Part shown: piece after piece, positions 47,801-59,213 of the stretch
How positions within the stretch are numbered: position 1 is the first letter of the stretch
How the letters are laid out: each line of letters begins with the position of its first letter
From: Drosophila persimilis
Taxonomy: Eukaryota; Arthropoda; Insecta; Diptera; Drosophilidae
NCBI RefSeq assembly: GCF_003286085.1
Contig: NW_020825298.1
Coordinates: 5,766,001-5,830,000 of the forward strand
Direction of reading: 5' to 3'
Length of the DNA stretch: 64,000 nt
Translations under genes and position numbers: made by a program
Notes under the pieces: model-generated
What the model was told of the DNA's origin: nothing
Seen by the model: the letters and a program-made list of their open reading frames with translations, nothing else
Database searches by the model: none

Positions 47801-50800
47801 CGGTCGTGAAGTTTGGCATCAATTTCTTCGACGGCACTGGAGCCTTTGAGATCTGCGAGAGCGGCAGCCTGGCCGTGTCCGGCAGGATCACCATCCCGGA
47901 GTCCATTGAGAACGAGGAGCTGCCGTTGGAGCCCCAAACGGCAAGCAAGGCTGCCAAGGAGCTGGCCACCAATGATGTGTACAAGGAGCTGCGTCTGCGC
48001 GGCTACGACTACGGCGGAATCTTCCGTGGCATCGTCAAGTCGGACACGGTGGCCTCTGCCGGCCAGCTGCAGTGGGTGGACAACTGGATCAGCTTCATGG
48101 ACACCATGCTGCAGTTCAGCATCCTCAGCAAGAACCTCCGTGAGCTCTATCTGCCCACGCGCATCGAGAAGGCCGTCCTGAATCCCGTGAAGCATCTGGA
48201 GCTGCTGGCCGCTCTCTCCGAGAAAGAGCAGACCGAAACGGGCCTTCCCGTCTCCTGGTACAGCGACATCAATGTGATCAAGAGCGGCGGCGTGGAGTTG
48301 CGTGGCCTCAAGGCCACTCTGGCCCAACGTCGTCCGGGCACCCAGGCCCCACCTACCCTAGAGCGTTACCACTTTGTGCCGCAGATCAACACGAGCGAGC
48401 TCCACGAGAACTCGGAGAAGGCGCGCCTGCACGCCCTGGATGTGGCCATCCAACTGATTATCGAGAACTCCAGCGGAGCCGTGAAGCTCAAGGGCGTGGA
48501 GCTGGCCAATGGCCGGAATCCGGATGTCCTGGTGGCCAATCGGCTGCTGCAGATCATCGAAGGAGAGCCCGTCCTCACCGGCGATGTGGCCGTGGTCACA
48601 TCCAACAACAATGAGGAGACCATTACGGCCGCCCTGGGCGACTCGGGGGTGCGTGTTGTGTCCAAGGATGTGCTCGTGGAGCCCGTAGAGCAGAACTGTC
48701 ACTTTGTCTTTGGCATCGATGTGCTGTCCCGGCCGGATACCAAGACCCTCGAGAATTCCATTGCCAGCATCCGCGAGACTGGCTTCCTTATCCTGGAGGA
48801 GACCGTAAACACCTACACGAAGACGGGACGTGCGCTCCTCGAGAAGTTTGGACTGGTGGTCGTGCAGGAACAGAGTCTGGGTGCAACCCGCGTCCTGGTG
48901 CTGGCCCGCCGTGCCATCGATCTGAAGACACGCAAATCTGTGGTCGTGCAGGTAACCGAACAGAACTTCCAGTGGGTGGATGACCTCAAGGCGGCCCTTC
49001 TCACAGCCTCCACGGAGGAGCAGTACGTGTATGTGGTGTGCCAGGGTGAGGAGCTCTTCGGTGCCGTTGGCCTGATGACCTGCATCAAGAACGAGAACGG
49101 CGGCAAGCTGGCGCGCCTCGTGTTTGTCCAGGACGCCAAGGCGGAGAAGTTCTCCCTGACTGCGCCGCTCTACCGCAAGCAGCTGGAGAAGGACCTCATC
49201 TCGAATGTGCTAAAGGGCGGCGCCTGGGGCACCTTCCGCCACCTGAAGCTGGAGACCCAACAGGCCACACTCCAGGTGGAGCATGCCTACGTGAATGCTC
49301 TGGTCAAGGGCGACCTAGCGTCGCTCAAGTGGATCGAAGCGGCCAAGGGCGACACTGCCGTCGCGGCCGACAAGAACCTGGAGACCTGTACCGTCTACTA
49401 TGCGCCGATCAACTTCCGTGACGTGATGCTGACATCCGGAAAACTGGCCGCCGATGCCCTACCCGGAGACCTCGCCGAACAGGACTGCGTTCTCGGACTG
49501 GAGTTTGCCGGACGCGACACACAGGGACGTCGCGTCATGGCCATGGTGCCGGCCAAGTCGCTGGCCACTACCTGTGTGGCCAGCAAGCGCATGATGTGGC
49601 AGATACCCGACAAGTGGACCATGGAGGAGGCCTCCACCGTTCCCTGCGTCTATTCCACCGTCTACTACGCTTTGGTGGTGCGCGGACAGATGAAGAAGGG
49701 CGAGCGCATTCTCATCCATGCAGGATCCGGAGGAGTGGGCCAGGCGGCCATCTCGGTGGCCCTGGCTCATGGTCTGACTGTCTTCACGACCGTCGGCAGC
49801 AAGGAGAAGCGCGAGTTCCTGCTGAAGCGATTCCCCAAGTTGCAGGAGCGGCACATTGGCAATTCCCGTGACACCTCCTTCGAGCAGCTAGTGATGCGCG
49901 AGACCAAGGGGCGCGGTGTGGATCTGGTGCTCAACTCCCTCTCCGAGGAGAAGCTGCAGGCTTCCATTCGCTGCCTGGGTCTCAATGGACGCTTCCTGGA
50001 GATTGGCAAATTCGATTTGAGCAACAACAGCCCCCTGGGCATGTCCGTGTTCCTCAAGAACACCTCGTTCCACGGCATCCTGCTGGACAGCGTGATGGAG
50101 GGCGAGGAGGAGATGCAGAACCAGGTCGTCACCCTGGTGGCCGAGGGCATCAAGAGCGGTGCTGTCCTGCCGCTGCCCACGACCGTCTTCAACGACCAGC
50201 AAGTGGAGCAGGCCTTCCGGTTCATGGCCTCCGGCAAGCACATCGGCAAAGTCGTGATCAAGGTGCGCGACGAGGAGGCCGGCAAGAAGGCTCTCAAGCC
50301 AAAGGCGCGTCTCATCAATGCCATTCCCCGCACCTACATGCACCCGGAGAAGAGCTACATCCTGGTTGGAGGTCTTGGCGGTTTCGGCCTGGAGCTTACC
50401 AACTGGCTGGTGTCCCGCGGTGCCCGCTTCATTGTGCTCACCTCTCGGTCGGGCGTGAAGACCGGCTACCAGGGTCTGATGATCCGTCGCTGGGAGGAGC
50501 GTGGCGTCAAGGTAGTGATCGATACGAGCGACGTGACCACCGCCGCTGGGGCCAAGAAGCTGCTGGAGAACAGCAACAAGCTGGCTTTGGTCGGAGGCAT
50601 CTTCAATCTGGCTGCCGTGCTCAGGGATGCCTTGATCGAGGATCAGACTGCCAAGGACTTCAAGACGGTGGCCGATCCCAAGGTGACGGCCACCAAGTGG
50701 TTGGACCAATATTCGCGTAGCACGTGCACGGAGCTGGACTACTTTATCTGCTTCTCCAGTGTGTCCTGCGGCCGCGGCAACATCGGCCAAACGAACTACG

Positions 50801-52454
50801 GCCTGGCCAACTCTGCCATGGAGCGGATTTGCGAGCAGAGGCAGGTGAGCGGCTTCCCCGGCACAGCCATCCAGTGGGGAGCCATCGGAGATACCGGTTT
50901 GGTGCTGGAGAATCTCGGCGACAATGACACCGTCATCGGAGGCACCCTGCCCCAGCGCATGCCCTCCTGCCTGCAAACCATCGACCTGTTCCTGCAGCAG
51001 CCGCATCCCGTCGTGGCATCCATGGTGGTGGCCGAGAAGCGCAAATCCGACTCGTCGGCCGGCGTCAGCCTGATTGCGACCATCGCCAACATTTTGGGTC
51101 TGCGCGACACCAAGAATATCCAGGATGCCGCCTCCCTAGCTGATCTGGGCATGGACTCGCTGATGAGTGCCGAGATCAAGCAGACTCTGGAAAGGAACTT
51201 TGACATTGTGCTGTCCGCCCAAGAGATCCGTCTGTTGACATTTGGAGCTCTCAAGCAAATGGATGGTGGAGCCGATACGAAACCTGTAACAGCTTCGGCC
51301 GCCGCCGGTGCTGTTAATGGATCGGGTGCGCCAGCAGATGCCACCAGCATCACATCGAACCCGTCCTCGCGCACAACCAGCCCCCTGGGCGATGGAACGC
51401 AGGTGGTGTTCACCACGGCACTGATACCCACAGAGGCTATTGTGCGACTGGAGACAAAGGCGCCGGCCAACAGCAAGCAGACGCCCATCTTCTTCATTTC
51501 GCCCATCGAAGGCTTTGCGTCCGCACTGGAGCCATTGGCCAAGCGACTGGAGGTGCCTGCCTATGGACTCCAGTTCACCGATGCCGTCCCCGTCGATTCC
51601 GTTGAGGCTGCGGCCAGGTTCTACATCCAACAGATCCGTACAGTTCAGCCCAAGGGACCCTACAAGCTAGCCGGATACTCGTTTGGCTGCCTGCTCACCT
51701 ACGTTATGACCGCCATCCTGGAGGACACCAACGAAGTAGCCAACGTGATCATGCTGGACGGAGCGCCCACCTACGTCAACTGGTACACGAGCAGCTTCAA
51801 GCAGCGCTACACGGCCGACGACGCGAACAGCAACCAGAGCTACGGTCTGGCCTACTTTGGCATTGTCCTGGCCAACATTGACTACAAGGCGGTAAGTCCA
51901 GAGGAACACTAGATAATAAATGGAGGAATACTCATCATTTCATTGCCCTTTATAGCTGGTACGACTGCTTCTGGTGATCCCCACATGGGAGGAAAAACTG
52001 GAGAAATTTGCCGAGCTTATGAGCTTGGAGATCACACAGCCCGTGGAGACGGTAAGAAAGCAGACACATTTTTATAACCTGGGAACTTTTTAGAACTCTC
52101 TTTGTTTTTTTTTTTATCGGTCAACAGATCAAGAAGTCCGCTACTCTGTTCTACAAGAAACTGGAGCTGGCCGACAGCTACAAGCCGACGCTGAAGCTCA
52201 AGTCTAACGTCACTCTGGTCAAGCCCACAGAAAACTCTGCAAAGCTGGATGAGGACTATCGCCTAAAAGAGGTAGGTTTCCATACAACAATTGCAAACAA
52301 AATTGGGACACAAAATGTAACTTTTGATTTATCCTTTTAGGTCTGCACAAAACCCGTCGAAGTACACACTGTGGAGGGCAACCATCGCACGTTCCTCATA
52401 GAGGATCAGTCGCTGACGACCATCCAGAGCATATTGAAGCGTCTGTTCAAGTAG
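44851..52454 (+). CDS. FASN1: Fatty acid synthase 1, complete multifunctional enzyme
   Basis: Exons 44851-45085, 45149-51891, 51956-52051, 52128-52271 and 52341-52454 give about 2443 residues, close to my recollection of the D. melanogaster protein. Start chosen because it is the first AUG in the spliced message (MPARFAEE). Cytosolic homodimer making palmitate-range fatty acids for storage lipid, mainly in fat body. Domains: KS (Cys199 in DTACSSS, His331 in EAHGTGT, His369 in SNMGHSEP); MAT (Ser620 in GHSVGEL); DH (His912 in [10 protein letters not shown]); degenerate methyltransferase-like region; ER (HAGSGGVGQ, about residue 1602); KR (GGLGGFG at about 1817, Tyr1962 in TNYGLANS); ACP (phosphopantetheine Ser2082 in LGMDSLM); TE (Ser2256 in GYSFG, Asp2282 in MLDGAP). 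All active-site residues are intact. The last three introns sit at the same positions and phases as in FASN2, confirming tandem duplication. Codon use is strongly biased to G/C third positions, typical of high expression. Confidence 0.95.
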
Positions 52455-52500
52455 ATCCAAGTAAAGGATTAGCATAAGAGTGTTGTGGATGTGGCAGACC

Positions 52501-52506
52501 AATAAA
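52501..52506 (+). terminator. FASN1 proximal polyA signal
   Basis: An AATAAA lies 47 bases after the stop codon. Longer 3' UTRs cannot be excluded. Confidence 0.5.
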
Positions 52507-53548
52507 CCACACCGCAGGCATCACCGCATCACACATCCAATACTCGTGTCCCACTCGCTGCAGCAAAGGAGCAATGTGGAGCCACAAAAATCTCTCACAT
52601 CGCATCTAGTTAGCACCTATTTAGTGAATGAATTTACGTTGTTGAGTCGCAAGAAAACGCAAGCTCTCTCCCAATATCAGTAATCCAAGAATTAACCATT
52701 TACGCACAGCAACAAAAGATAAAACTAATCTCGGATCGGATGTTCCTTAAACCTTAACTGCCGTCTTGCAGCGCCTGTGGACGATAGGTCCAAAATTTCA
52801 GTCTACAGACGCTGCGATTCCGGGCAGTTGAGTGGATGGGATCCACCTTTAAATCACACTTAAAGCTATGTGCACAGAGTACAGTAGTACCCGCGAATCG
52901 ACATTCCTTGAGAGCTGGCCACTAGATGTCCCTACACTTACCAAATATATCTTATATGCTCTATCTCTAACGTATATTCTAGTTTAAATTCCTAGCTCGT
53001 AAGCCTACAGTTTGTAGTCGCGCATGTAATGAAATTCATTCCTCGATCTAATCCCACACACGAGATTTGTTATCTTTCTCTTGATGTATAAAATAATCGC
53101 CCAAAAATTGATCACTCATGAATATTGTGGATATTAAAATTACACCATACTAAAGTTTAATGGAAATCGAATGCGTTTTATTCAGGGAATTTTCTGTATT
53201 TCAGATGGGCGAGACCAGATATATTATTATATTTTTCCACGCAATGACCAATATTCTAGCTATTTCCATACCGTGCCTCTGTCTGGGTACAAATACATAT
53301 TTTACATATATGTATATCAATATTTAAATTCATTTGTGAGTGCATATACTTATGTGTGTAGATTGATTGCTGGCTGTCATCGGATTGGGTCGGATCGGAA
53401 GTTTTAAAAGGCACAATAACCTTTTGTCAGCTGTCGATTGCGCCTGACCTAAAGCGAAAATCTCTTATCGAGTATTCCATGTGGACTTAACAACGATTAA
53501 AAACGTCTGAAAATAATTCGATTTTCACAACAATTTCAGGTGCTTTCA

Positions 53549-55178
53549 AGCGACTATAATCGCGTATAAATTAGGCCGAAGGTTCCGGAGCGACTTTAAT
53601 CGTTCGACAGTTTAAAGCATATTTATGGGCTTGCGGAAAATGTATGCACAACAGAACAACACGAATAATAGTACGTACATTCTCGATAGACAACGGCCAT
53701 CGGTATTTGGTAACATTTGAAGCCATTTTTACGCACCCAATGGAAATTAGACTAGTGTATTGTAGTGTGGGAAAAGTAGCTTAGAGAAATCAAACCTATT
53801 CATTCCTTCCTTTTCTTTTTTCGAAAACATATATGGATTTCTGCTTGCTTTTCCATGCTTTTCTTTTAAAAATGCTTTTAAATTGCAATGTTTAAAAATA
53901 ACTTTTATTTAAATCAAGTAGTCGTGTCTCCACATAACAAAAAAACAAAATTATAAAGATTTTTTACTTTTTCCAACAAACAAAATCAAGTAGGCTCTCC
54001 ATTTCTTGTGATTATTGTATTAGAAATGTTTCTTGAATATTTGTCAAATGTGGACTAATAACTAATACAACGCAAATGAAATTGTCATTCTTTATTTATT
54101 CGTACTATACGTTTATATTTGGACAGTTTAATGAACTCTTTTCCACACCACCAACATTTGGTAAAGATCTGGGCGCGTTTTTTTTTTACGTGGTATCCCC
54201 AGTAGGCCTACTCCACACTTCAAATCCAAGTCGTTTCCAAGTCGTCATCGGTTATCTTAAAAATGGATTGCACAAAATGAAATGGAAAACGTATTTTCGC
54301 AGTTTTCTGAAGTGAAACAATTACCATTAGTTTCACTGCTTGAATGCTTCTTATGTGTAGTTTGTTCTCTGGTTGTTTTATGTTCCATTGTGTTGATCGC
54401 TGATTTGTTGGGGCTGGTTAGGCTGAATTGCTGGTTGGTTGTGGCTGAATAATGGCGAACTGTTCCTGAGGTGTGTGTGCTGCTGTACTGCCCCTAATTG
54501 TTGTTCCTTCATCTGTATGCTCTGCTCGACTCCGAGGACTGAAAAAATTTGCATTTGAATTTGAATTTTGAATTTGAACACTATTTAAAAACATACAATT
54601 AAGACATACATACACTGTTTTTTTTTGTTGTTAAACTTAAAACTAAATTCACACTTTAGACTTAAAACTAATTAGAATTATTTACATATTTACAAAACTG
54701 GTACGAAAAAAAAATAAATTTTTTACATTTTTGTTGTTTTTTTGTGTTGATGCTGTCGGGCTGGCTCCCGTTGGTAGACTGATATTTTCTAGTATTCTTA
54801 CACAAATCAAAATTTGAAAACTGGGGTTTCATCGGGCATGGGTTACTAGGTTTACTTTTTTGTTGGGAATATGTTTATTTGGATTTTTGAGGAGAGCATG
54901 CTGCTACTATTTGGGAAATATGCCTCTAAGTATTGTAGTCTCCGAGACCAGGTGTTTAAACAAAATAGTCTGGATACCACGTTTGACTGCTGTAGTTCTC
55001 GTAAATAGTTTTATTAAAATAAATATTCAAGATATGTATAATCGCGTCTTAAACTTCGGCAAATAGCGACTCTTGAGCGATTTAAAACGCCTAAAATTTG
55101 ATTTGCGTGCGTTTGAAATCCATGGCGACTTAAAACGCTTGCAATTCCAAACAAGATGTGACGCGACTATAAACGCTG
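53549..55178. repeat. Dispersed palindromic 14-mer GCGAYTWTAAWCGC
   Basis: Near-copies occur at about 53,550 (GCGACTATAATCGC), 53,590 (GCGACTTTAATCG), 55,077 (GCGATTTAAAACGC), 55,125 (GCGACTTAAAACGC) and 55,164 (GCGACTATAAACGC). Weaker relatives lie at about 53,480 and 55,036. The motif is nearly its own reverse complement. It could be a repeated factor-binding site or remnants of a small element. Confidence 0.5.
54378..54538 (-). CDS. Possible 3'-terminal exon of a minus-strand gene
   Basis: On the minus strand a good acceptor (AAATTTTTTCAG) opens an exon at 54538 with an open Gln/His-rich frame to a TAA at 54378. A second frame is also open for about 39 codons. A TTTATT at 53904-53909 could be the minus-strand polyA signal. 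There is no upstream exon or homology that I can point to. Confidence 0.22.
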
Positions 55179-55651
55179 GGAAGTGCGAACCCGCTCCGCT
55201 GGAGCGTCGGCATCGATAGCGAGTCATTGCTCGAGACTTTTATGACCCGGCAACGACGCCTGATTGGCCTTTATGTCTGTGTTTTTCGCGATTCCTCGAT
55301 AGGAGCACGTTTTAGACAATAGGAATTGGCCCAGAACGAGAGCGAGAACGAGCCGAAAACGAGAACCGTGGGCGGACAAAGCGGAAAAATACACATGAAA
55401 ATCGGTTTGGGCTGGGAATCATTTACATTAATTTCTAATCGCCGCCGTGGCGGAGCAAAGTGGCCCAGTCAAACAACTTAACGGAGTGGTATATACATAG
55501 TAGAACTCATATTTATACCTCTCATATTCCTCTCGCCTGTAGCCTTATCAGCAGTGGGCACTGGCACAGCCACTGGCGATAACAGCACGCGCCCAGCCGC
55601 CGATTTGGGCGCCTACCTCTCTGTGCTGTGCTATGCTGTGGAGTGGAGTAG

Positions 55652-55720
55652 TATAAATATTTGGCAACGTTCAGTTTCAGTTTCTGAACAACGCGCGACG
55701 GAATCGGAGGAGTGGAGTCG
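55652..55720 (+). promoter_or_regulatory. Candidate TATA promoter and short 5' exon
   Basis: TATAAATA at 55652-55659 is followed by two overlapping TCAGTT initiator-like motifs (55671 and 55677) and a CGTATGT donor at 55720. The downstream gene is unknown. It may be a distal promoter of the Fuseless-like gene. Confidence 0.4.
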
Positions 55721-58700
55721 TATGTAAATATCGTTACTCTATTGCGTCTTTAAGCTAATTAATAATATTAATAAATAATCCAGCAAAACTAAAAACAATC
55801 GGTGATCGGTGGTTTGCGTTGGTTTTTGGTGATCTTTGGACGCGTTTCATTTGCATATACTTAGGTTTGACCGATCTGACCGAAATCTGTATAGCGATTG
55901 ACATTGGAATATCACGCTGCGCTGTCTGGCCGCGGCAGAAAAACCAAAAGCGCTACCAAATCCGAAATAGATCCCTAGTTGAAGTATATTTATTTTGTGG
56001 TAGGTTAGTAATATTGTGACCGGCTTTAAAGGTGTTTCGTATAACCATTGTGCTGCTGCCTCGCCTGCCCCATAGTTTCCGAACTTATTTCGGTTTTTCG
56101 ATAGGCGTTATCAGGAAAGTTGGTAAGATAAAGCTGTAATTTGGCTATTGGTTAACTTTCTTAAAAGATTATTTCTTCATGGCACTACTTGGGCTCTCCA
56201 CCATTTTTTCAATGAATTTTTTTTTAAGTGAATGCGTTTTGAAATCATTTATTGAGAACTTTATGCCCCTTTATATTTGAGGTTTATTTCTATTATAGTT
56301 TGTTTCAAATTATGTTTGCCATAACATATAAACTACGTTATTTGTTCGGATCTGATTTATGATCAAATGCCGGATTGCTGGAGCCAACAGGAACTAAAGG
56401 GGCTCCTTTTTTCTTTGTTGTAAATCAATTAAATATGGATTAAAATTATTAAAATTGAACTAGCTTAGGAGGAGGAGAAAAACGAAAGCAACTACAAATT
56501 CGACAGTTAAAGAATTGGTAAATAATAGCAGAAATAATTAATGAATATTTCTGGGTATGTCAAAGGTGATTATTATAGGATAATATATGATCGTTATCAT
56601 TGTCAGGATCATTTTGAAAGAACAAAGATGAAGAAAGATACATAAAGGCAGACGAAAAGGGAAGAATGTGAAGGTAGGACTTGAGGGAACAGCGAAATTG
56701 TCCTGCCCCAGAAGTAACCCCCAGAAGGAGCTTGCTAACAAGCATCACCCTATTGAATATTCTGCGATGGTGCAATGAAAGTAGTTCTATAAGTTTTTCC
56801 TTAGATAGATAAGGTAGCCATGAGTGGATGTATATCCTGTAAAGCTTATCTCAAATGTTCTATTATATTTTGGGATATTTTGTATATATGACCATATATA
56901 TCGGCCTCCCGGCTTGGGGGATGTTTCCCAGTAAACAAATCGAAACTCTTGAACTACGCCTCGCATTAAATATATCATCAAATTTACCGCAGTGTTTGGT
57001 GATTGACCAAAACCGAGAGACAAGAACCCAGACACCTTCTTGAGTCTATTTTGGTTGGTACAATCTCAATCAGGGAAATTCAAGGTTAGACATTAAATAA
57101 GCATTAGGAATATTTTGGCAATCGGCAAACAAAAAAACCCCGATCGACTCATAAACTTACCCGTCCCGACTTATCTGTGCCCACGTTTCCGATAATCAGA
57201 CAAAGAGACCTTCAGTGCCACTCCAAATAGGCACACATCTGTTTGTTATTGAAGAACTCTTGCAGATGTGGCAGATCCAGCCCCAAATCTATTCAGGGAT
57301 CCCAATTGCAGTGAGCCTATATCCGAGAGACTAATTAGTTTCGTGAGAGACGGGAATTTTTGAATCAATTGCAATATAAATCTTCAGCTGTCAGCGTGCT
57401 GCAGCGGATCGCTGGCTAATTGAATTTATATATTTGCACAATCGCATTGATCAAATCACATCGCAATTTTCAATCAAATATTGTTATCTAAAATTAAGTA
57501 TTCACGCATAAATTATCGATCCGATTTCCAGGGAAAGAAAAGCGTGTAGTGGCAGGCTGTCGGCTGTCCAGTTCCCAGGCTTAATTGAATATTTATAGAC
57601 CTGCACTCGATGCAACTGAGTCGTTTTTATGAGTTATTAAGTGCGAATTATTTCAAATTTTTACTAGCTTTCGACTGTGGCCCCTGCCCCCATCTGCAAC
57701 CAATTATAAAATAATCACAAAACAAAAAACATTGTTTAGTGATTCAGTTTTGAGGCTTTAACTCCGATGCGCACATCGCCGACACAGTATCGAATACAAA
57801 GACCCAATATTGTGATCTAATTCTCACTCTGAATATTTAATGGAACAAAAGACATGCCATGCGCGGCTGTCCAATGCAAATTAGGTAGATTTTACAGGAA
57901 ACTGTTGTACAGATAACAACCTGCACTAACCTTGATCCGTCTCGTCTGTACTGGAATTTATGAATTGAACGTAATGCAGAGACACCTGCAAGACAGTTCC
58001 TAGTTGACCCACTACCAGGGCACTGGGTGCTAGTGCTGCCATATCCAAACGAAAAGCTGTCGCAACACATTTCACTCTGAATGGGAAAGCTCGCGGGAAA
58101 AATCATTTCAAAATTGTCCAAGAATAGAAAACAATTTCGGAAAGTTTCACAAGTGCTGGACAAAAATCTCAAAAAAGATCGAGCAAAAACTAATCAAGAG
58201 AACGGTCGACACTCGAAGATCTGATTCAGAGAATCACAGATTGCTATCGCTATCAGCACTGAGCGCGTTTTACATTGAGCGCCAAGCTCGGACTAGTTGG
58301 ATCTCGGGAGATTAGTGGCACACGGCTTTATCCAAAAAGCTGACTCGACGTCCCTCACAATTTCGAGCGGTATTGGGGCCGCCATATGAGTGCGAAATAT
58401 GTCACCCTCTCCACTCAGACCGAGTCCGAGACCGAGTCCGAAACCTAAATCAGACGCGGTTCCAGCTTCCAGTTCAGTTTCTGCGGCCACTGGCGACTGA
58501 CGAGCGATCAGAGGAACGCGTCTGCCCTGCCTGCCTGTCCTCTGCTGTACGGGAAGCGTGCAAAAGTTCAAACAACCGTACCGTGCCCGTGCTCCCGTAC
58601 CCGTACGTATACCCGTACAAATAAACTAGATTGCAACGGTGCCCGTGTATATCTGAGACAGTGTGTATCTGTGTGTCTGTTTGTAATGTGCCTTTGTGTG

Positions 58701-58731
58701 GCTTAGTCTAGCGGATTTCTATAAGCATTTG
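55721..58731. other. Non-coding region without recognisable genes
   Basis: AT-rich unique sequence. Near 58,410-58,450 and 58,575-58,620 there are short GAGTCCGA-like and CCCGTAC tandem motifs. Nothing else can be supported. Confidence 0.45.
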
Positions 58732-59213
58732 TATATATAGTAGCGCCAGAAGTCGCTTAAGCGCATTCGAACCTCAAACTTCTTCGAACCTCAACTTCCA
58801 CAACTAACGGTCAAACGAAATCGAACTCGAAACCGTAACCGTAACCGATATCGAAAATACGATAAGTCCCGCCGCTCATTTCCGGTGCGTGTGTGTTCTC
58901 TCCCAGTCTCCAGCGCTTGAGGAGAGATTTCGCTTTGGTTTTTGCGCAAAAACCAGATCCGAATTGATCCGAATCATAAATGTATGTTCCTTTAATTTAG
59001 GCGTGCGTTACAACAAACCCCCTCACCCAAAAAGAAAAAAAAAATATTCAAACGGGAAAACAAACATATAAAAAACCAAAAGCTCATCGCACTCGATTGC
59101 TCTCTTTTGCACTCTCGGCTCGGCTCGGCTCAGCTCACGCACCCACAACGCCGCAACGGCAGCAGCAGCAGAAAAGCAGAAGCAGAAGCAAAAACTGCTG
59201 CTAATTTGAAACG
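58732..59213 (+). promoter_or_regulatory. Candidate TATA promoter and 5' non-coding exon of the Fuseless-like gene
   Basis: TATATATAG at 58732-58740 precedes a leader rich in A and C (start expected near 58,765) that could end at a GTAAAC donor at 59214. It would splice to the strong acceptor at 62,874. It contains at least one upstream ATG (58,980), so the assignment is tentative. Confidence 0.35.

Larger units (their letters stand above)
52507..55640. other. Non-coding region downstream of FASN1
   Basis: AT-rich and mostly unique. It contains the recurrent GCGAYTWTAAWCGC motifs (53,549-55,178) and a possible minus-strand terminal exon, both listed separately. No other gene is visible. Confidence 0.5.

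Noticed and set aside
45595..51909. Long minus-strand open frames opposite FASN1 (up to 532 codons) and similar ones opposite FASN2 and Hml.
   Set aside because: They are shadows of highly G/C-biased third positions in the real genes, with no splice or domain support.
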